DNA of 64,000 nucleotides from Haloplanus salinus (GTDB taxonomy: Archaea; Halobacteriota; Halobacteria; Halobacteriales; Haloferacaceae), in assembly GCF_003336245.1 (NCBI RefSeq), contig NZ_QPHM01000001.1, positions 2,236,113 through 2,300,112 on the forward strand, written 5' to 3'. A program made the position numbers and the translations under genes. Positions 60,690 to 64,000 of this stretch are shown piece after piece. The notes beneath the pieces were generated by a model. It saw nothing but the letters and a program-made list of their open reading frames with translations. It was not told where the DNA came from and ran no database searches. Numbering within the stretch: position 1 is the first letter of the stretch; every line of letters starts with the position of its first letter.

Positions 60690-61090
60690 CAGATCATCAC
60701 CTCGGCGTCGTCGTCGAGATCGGGGAAATCCAGGCGAACCTGAATCGTCCCGGTGCCTTCGTGGAAGTAGCGGATGAACAGATCGCCCACTGTGAATCCG
60801 GTTTTGGCGGCGGCATCGAGGAACTTGAATGCCGACGTATTTCGCCCGTTGAGGTACAGGTGAATCCGGGCGTTGTGTTCGTTTTCGGGATTGCACAACA
60901 TTACCGCTCCCCGGTCGATATATTCCGCGCCGTCGTCGGGCGTAATCGGCTCGACCGTATCCTCGAATTGGTTGAGAAGCGCCACCTCCAACTTGCGGGC
61001 CTCGAAGGCTTCCAGAAGATTCCCGAAAATTTGTCGCCGCGTCTTTTCGCCGTCGCTCATAGCCGTGTCGGTCGTGGTCGTGGTCGTCAT
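60689..61090 (-). CDS. Hypothetical 133-residue protein
   Basis: MTTTTTTDTAMSDGEKTRRQIFGNLLEAFEARKLEVALLNQFEDTVEPIT... then AKTGFTVGDLFIRYFHEGTGTIQVRLDFPDLDDDAEVMI. The start could also be the ATG ten codons in. CCTGAACC lies 5 bases before the first ATG. Function unknown. Confidence 0.68.
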   Translation of the reverse strand: MTTTTTTDTAMSDGEKTRRQIFGNLLEAFEARKLEVALLNQFEDTVEPITPDDGAEYIDRGAVMLCNPENEHNARIHLYLNGRNTSAFKFLDAAAKTGFTVGDLFIRYFHEGTGTIQVRLDFPDLDDDAEVMI

Positions 61091-61095
61091 TTTTG

Positions 61096-61103
61096 GGTTC
61101 AGG
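61096..61103 (-). promoter_or_regulatory. CCTGAACC motif before the 61090 gene
   Basis: Exact 8-mer (CCTGAACCCAAAAATG). Confidence 0.5.
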
Positions 61104-61127
61104 TTTCGGGTTTGATTTCAGCTCGGT

Positions 61128-61508
61128 TCAGTAGTCGTCGAACAGCTCGAAGTCCTCGATCTCCTCGGCGTCCTGAATTTCCTCGACGTGCAGTCCGATC
61201 TCAACCTCGGGGAAATCCATCAAGCCGACAGAGCCGTGAACAAACGAGGCGTCGGTCACGATCTCCTCGATTGAAAGCCCCTGATCTCGGAGGTACGCAA
61301 CCGTCCCCGGCAATTCGCAGTCCGGCAGTCCGTCGACGCCGAAGGATTCTGCCCAATCGGAGGCGGAGTAATCCAGAACGCGCCGGGCAAATTCAGAGTC
61401 GGTCGCAACCAGCTCGAAGAAATCGCGGGCACTCAACTTCCCGCCGAAGATTTCAGAGACGTATTCAGTCGTCGGTTCCGCAGATTCGGTGTTGGGCACG
61501 TTTGCCAT
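61128..61508 (-). CDS. Hypothetical acidic protein (126 residues)
   Basis: MANVPNTESAEPTTEYVSEIFGGKLSARDFFELVATDSEFARRVLDYSASDWAESFG..., ending EIQDAEEIEDFELFDDY. Very acidic. The leader is the hairpin CCCC-GAAA-GGGG (a GNRA tetraloop, 61532-61521) 12 bases before the ATG, itself right after tRNA-like element 9. Confidence 0.68.
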   Translation of the reverse strand: MANVPNTESAEPTTEYVSEIFGGKLSARDFFELVATDSEFARRVLDYSASDWAESFGVDGLPDCELPGTVAYLRDQGLSIEEIVTDASFVHGSVGLMDFPEVEIGLHVEEIQDAEEIEDFELFDDY

Positions 61509-61532
61509 TTTCTATTCCTTCCCCTTTCGGGG

Positions 61533-61578
61533 AGGCCCCGCGGCGGGAGTCGAACCCGCCGCGTATCAATCGGCCCCT
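61533..61578 (-). ncRNA. tRNA-like minihelix 9
   Basis: Strong T-arm GCGGCGGG-TTCGACT-CCCGCCGC. The acceptor AGGGGCC/GGGGCCT pairs in 5 of 7 positions with a G-G internal loop. 9-base link GATTGATAC. The GNRA hairpin CCCC-GAAA-GGGG starts immediately after. Confidence 0.65.
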
Positions 61579-61677
61579 GATATTTCGGAGCCGGGGTTGC
61601 CTTTCGGGGCGGAGTTTCCTTTCGGGCACTCAACCAATCATAACGTCTACCGAAGTCGTGGCCTGCAATCAGGCCAA

Positions 61678-61719
61678 GCCCCGACCGGGGTGTGAATCCC
61701 GGCGGTCACTTTTCGGGGC
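61678..61719 (-). ncRNA. tRNA-like minihelix 10
   Basis: Acceptor GCCCCGA pairs perfectly with TCGGGGC. 10-base link AAAGTGACCG, T-arm CCGGG-ATTCACAC-CCCGG. Two T follow, then hairpin GGCCTG-ATTG-CAGGCC (61675-61660). It stands in tandem with element 9 before the 61508 gene. Confidence 0.78.
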
Positions 61720-61748
61720 GAGATATATTCCGGTGAGACTATCGCCGC

Positions 61749-61898
61749 TTAGCGGAGCCAGCCCGGATCGGAGCGGGCATTGTCCTGTTTGTCGTAGAAC
61801 GCTTCCGCAATTGCCAGCTCAGTTTCGTGCTGGAGGTTCCACGTCATTTCTTCGCCGTAAATCGCCTTCGCGTCAGCCGCTTCAAGTTCGTAGCTCAT
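61749..61898 (-). CDS. Hypothetical 49-residue protein
   Basis: MSYELEAADAKAIYGEEMTWNLQHETELAIAEAFYDKQDNARSDPGWLR, a single amphipathic helix by appearance. Lies between the 62776 gene and the tandem tRNA-like elements. Confidence 0.6.
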   Translation of the reverse strand: MSYELEAADAKAIYGEEMTWNLQHETELAIAEAFYDKQDNARSDPGWLR

Positions 61899-61948
61899 TG
61901 GTCTGTTGGGTTTTGGTCTTAGGATTCGGGTTGATGATCGGTCGGTTC

Positions 61949-62776
61949 TTATTCGAGGTTCTTCAGGGCTTCCGCGGCGGCTTTGATTGCGTCGGCGGCG
62001 GCGGTGATCGCCTCGGCCTTCGCCATTTCAGCGGCGGCGGTCTCGTTGGTCGTGTCGGTCGTCTTGGGTTCAGGGGTAGGTTCGGGTTCGGTCTCCTCGA
62101 ACATCGTTTCGTCCGTCTCGATTTCGGCCTGCTGTTGATGTCGGAGGCAGAAGCCGTGGTCTTTGGCTTCCGCGGTGCAGTCTTGGCCGGCCTTTTTACC
62201 CGATAGGTACACGCCGTTGCAGGTGTCGACGGGTTCGGGTTCGGGTTCCGGTTCCGGTTCCGGTTCGGGGGAGGGTTCGGGCGCGGCGTTCTCAACCGAT
62301 CCCCCGAGGATTTCGTCTTTCACGATGCTTGGCAGTTTGAAGGCTTCAGCGACGAACAGCCGGTCGGAGTAGGTGTCGGTGATTCCGAGGGCTTTGATTT
62401 CGTCGTCGGTGATTTCGCGGGTTTCAACCGTCGTCGGGACTGGGTGGGCCAATTTGTAGGCCCGAAGATCGCCCTGATTCAGCGCCCGGAAGTTGTCTTG
62501 AATTTGGCGCTTCGCCCGCCGGGTTCGCATCGCCAGCCGCCCGACTTGCTGTTTCGCGCCCTTTCCGTCGACCGACTTCGCCAGCCGGTTGAGTAGCCAT
62601 TCGGTGCCACACACAACGTTGTATGCGTCGCCAGCCGGGACGGCTTCAGGGAATTTCGCCTGAGCCTTTTTGAGCTGGACGTTTTCACGGGTTTGTTCGT
62701 CGTGGACGTTCGGGGAAGCCGCGGGTTCGGCGTTCTCGGTCGTTTCAACAGCCAGCAGGTTGTCGTATTTGGACAT
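61949..62776 (-). CDS. Hypothetical protein with zinc motif and EP-rich linker (275 residues)
   Basis: MSKYDNLLAVETTENAEPAAS..., a helical domain (QQVGRLAMRTRRAKRQIQDNFRALNQGDLRAYKLA), and a linker APEPSPEPEPEPEPEPEPVD. Then CNGVYLSGKKAGQDCTAEAKDHGFCLRH, a C-C-C-H zinc site like that in the 44531-44806 product, and an Ala-rich helix (AEMAKAEAITAAADAIKAAAEALKNLE). MSKY is shared with the start of the 50865 gene. It is the first leftward gene of the element. Confidence 0.7.
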   Translation of the reverse strand: MSKYDNLLAVETTENAEPAASPNVHDEQTRENVQLKKAQAKFPEAVPAGDAYNVVCGTEWLLNRLAKSVDGKGAKQQVGRLAMRTRRAKRQIQDNFRALNQGDLRAYKLAHPVPTTVETREITDDEIKALGITDTYSDRLFVAEAFKLPSIVKDEILGGSVENAAPEPSPEPEPEPEPEPEPVDTCNGVYLSGKKAGQDCTAEAKDHGFCLRHQQQAEIETDETMFEETEPEPTPEPKTTDTTNETAAAEMAKAEAITAAADAIKAAAEALKNLE

Positions 62777-62841
62777 TAGTCACTTCTTGGGGTTTGGTCG
62801 TTCGGTGGTACGTCGGTCGTTTCCCCTGATTTTTCGGGGAA

Positions 62842-62884
62842 GCCCGCCGGGGGAATTGAACCCCCGTAAGTCCATTACGGGCCG
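62842..62884 (-). ncRNA. tRNA-like minihelix 11
   Basis: Acceptor GGCCCGT/GCGGGCT (7 pairs, G-U at both ends), 10-base link AATGGACTTA, T-arm CGGGGG-TTCAATT-CCCCCG. One T follows, then hairpin CCCC-GAAAAATCA-GGGG (62840-62824). It lies in the leader of the 62776 gene. Confidence 0.76.
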
Positions 62885-63515
62885 ATCCAGCCAGTCTCGA
62901 ATTGGTTGCGCGGTCGTCAATTGGTCGCAACCGTCCGGGGCCGTGGCGCTTTGATTATGGCGTTTCACTAATCGCGGGTTTAGCTTCGCGTAGGGCTTTA
63001 CGTCGCGTGTTACACTTCCCGTCGCCCGTTCGACTTGCCCCGGCCAACCCGGATTCACGTCGCGGCGCTTATTGGGAATTACTCACGCGCCCGGTGGTCG
63101 ATCCCACCGTCGCCCCTCCTAATGCTGATTTAACTCGAAAATCGCTGTTTCCGTTCGGTTCGGGATTATTGACTCACGCGCTTTTGAACGTCTTACTGAG
63201 CTTGAACCTACTAAGGCTTCGAGAAATCTCCCGCTTTGGCGTATGTAGGCTCGGCGTATTCCAGCCGTTTTGATCCGACGACTCCCCCGGTGGGAAACCG
63301 TCCCACCGAGATATTCGCCGGCTTACTTCCCCGCCCGTCCTACGCGGGGGTTTTGTTCGGGGGCTTTTCACCCCGAACGCCACTCCGATTAGCTCGGTCG
63401 TCGTCCGGGGAGCCACCCCGGCCCGAGTTTCCCGAGCCACCGTCCCCCGCGGGGGCCTCGTCCGGTAAAGTCAACCGTTGCCCCCGAGGGGATAGCTGAG
63501 CAGATGTTGGGAGAT

Positions 63516-63525
63516 AGTATATAGG
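63516..63525 (-). promoter_or_regulatory. Strong TATA box for the leftward gene set
   Basis: CCTATATACT on the minus strand. A start about 25 bases on would begin near the CCCCTCGGGGG hairpin at 63480-63492 and give a roughly 700-base structured leader to the 62776 gene. Confidence 0.5.
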
Positions 63526-63700
63526 CTTTGGTAGTCTGCAATCCTGACACTTGGGGATGCACAAAAGCCGAATACGGGGGTTTGGAGCTTTGTCGCACTT
63601 ACTAAAGGGGTTACGGTAAGGTTCAGACTATACTTGCTTTCATCCTAAGTCAATGATGTAGGAAAGGGGTTGCGGTCAAGCTGAGTGACGGTGATGGAAA

Positions 63701-63807
63701 GGCCGTACAAAGTCTGAGGTGGCCGTTCTCAGCCGATACAGGGCTTTCGGGATACAGCCCAAAGGCTTGGCGTGACCGAATCCGAGGGATAGGGACTTTG
63801 TACGGCC
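63701..63807. repeat. Inverted repeat (14-bp arms)
   Basis: GGCCGTACAAAGTC at 63701-63714 and its exact reverse complement at 63794-63807, 79 bases apart. The spacer contains a GGGCT...AGCCC hairpin. Confidence 0.7.
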
Positions 63808-63940
63808 ATTCTACGGTTTGTGAGATACCACCGGGATACAGCTAAGCGAAAGTGATCGGTTGGAAACGTCGGAAACGGGGGGTTTGAGTGGCCTTTCCGG
63901 CCCTTCCTCGGCGCTTTTAGAAGTCTCAAATTCTGAACCT

Positions 63941-64000
63941 ATGGATACTCTAACCCTTAGCCCACCGTCGACTTACGGTAACAGCTTTTTGACCGGAACA
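63941..64000 (+). CDS. Start of a rightward gene (cut by window end)
   Basis: ATG at 63941 opens MDTLTLSPPSTYGNSFLTGT without a stop to the window edge. CTGAACCT sits directly before the ATG, as before the leftward genes of the element. A TTTTAGAAG TATA-like box lies 20-27 bases upstream. Only 20 codons are visible, so the product cannot be judged. Confidence 0.4.
   Translation, partial: MDTLTLSPPSTYGNSFLTGT

Larger units (their letters stand above)
62885..63940. other. Structured gene-poor control region, candidate origin
   Basis: About 1 kb without a convincing gene. Bases 63288-63492 are packed with GC hairpins (GGTGGGA/TCCCACC, GTTCGGGG/CCCCGAAC, CCGGGG-TGGCT-CCCCGG on minus, CCCCCGCGGGGG). 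A TATA box at 63516 points left. Bases 63604-63620 and 63663-63680 are imperfect direct repeats (AAAGGGGTTRCGGT). GGCCGTACAAAGTC (63701-63714) is inverted at 63794-63807. GGGATACAG occurs twice inside or near it. It is the divergence point between the leftward genes and the gene at 63941. Confidence 0.55.

Noticed and set aside
51007-62884. Full tRNA genes suggested by TTCGAnT T-loops
   Set aside because: No copy has a D arm or a 7-base anticodon loop with stem; the space between acceptor and T-arm is only 9-26 bases. They are listed as tRNA-like elements instead.
62902-63499. Several 80-120 codon frames in the right-hand region on both strands
   Set aside because: They cross strong GC hairpins, are Arg/Pro/Ser-rich, and none has a leader motif or family pattern.

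Overview
The window comes from a haloarchaeon (class Halobacteria). The left 31 kb is very GC-rich, the predicted proteins are strongly acidic, secreted proteins end in PGF-CTERM tripartite tails, many genes have a TATA box about 25-30 bases before a leaderless start, and an rpa1-rpap1-rpe single-strand-binding-protein operon is present. I cannot fix the genus.

Bases 1-31013 are ordinary chromosome. In order they carry an XPD/DinG-type helicase cut by the window edge; an ArsR-like regulator, subtilase-like protein and membrane-protein operon; an MFS transporter; NAD(P)HX repair and MoaC; a large PGF-CTERM surface protein; HflX; a SipW-signal/cupredoxin fusion; a FUN14 protein; SBDS/SDO1; a TrmB regulator; thioredoxin; a RibD-type reductase with a DUF2071 gene remnant upstream; the rpa1-rpap1-rpe operon; an Lhr-type helicase; a CDC48-like ATPase, Nudix and DUF2071 operon; an FAH-family enzyme; SufB standing alone; a zinc-ribbon protein; and tRNA-Glu(CTC).

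Base composition drops right after the tRNA. Bases 31014-33536 hold AT-rich spacer, a small unknown gene and a large duplicated HTH protein. An S-layer glycoprotein gene (33669-36662) follows. It carries an AT-richer extra domain between its signal peptide and the canonical S-layer N-terminus.

Bases 36927-62776 are a densely packed, mostly leftward gene set of a virus- or plasmid-like replicon. It encodes an intein-bearing family B DNA polymerase, a RecB/Cas4-like nuclease, an MRE11-like phosphoesterase, a PriS-PriL-type primase fusion, a P-loop ATPase, an ERCC4 nuclease, a LAGLIDADG protein, a MaoC-like hydratase, and many tiny zinc-knuckle and membrane proteins. I see no capsid, portal, terminase or integrase gene. 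The right-hand 1 kb is structured, gene-poor DNA with a strong TATA box, an inverted repeat and direct repeats. It could be a divergent control region and origin, with one rightward gene starting at 63941.

The most unusual feature is a recurring leader module in 51.0-62.9 kb. Eleven short sequences on the coding strand fold by hand as tRNA-like minihelices: an acceptor stem plus a T-arm with TTCGAnT-like loops, but no normal D or anticodon arm (42-59 nt). In ten of the eleven a GC-rich hairpin begins 0-2 nt after the acceptor stem, and a gene start usually follows. Many gene starts in the element also have an exact CCTGAACC just upstream. The arrangement suggests tRNA punctuation of polycistronic mRNA, in which tRNA-processing nucleases would release messages that begin with a protective hairpin. 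That function is inference; the repeated architecture is visible in the sequence.
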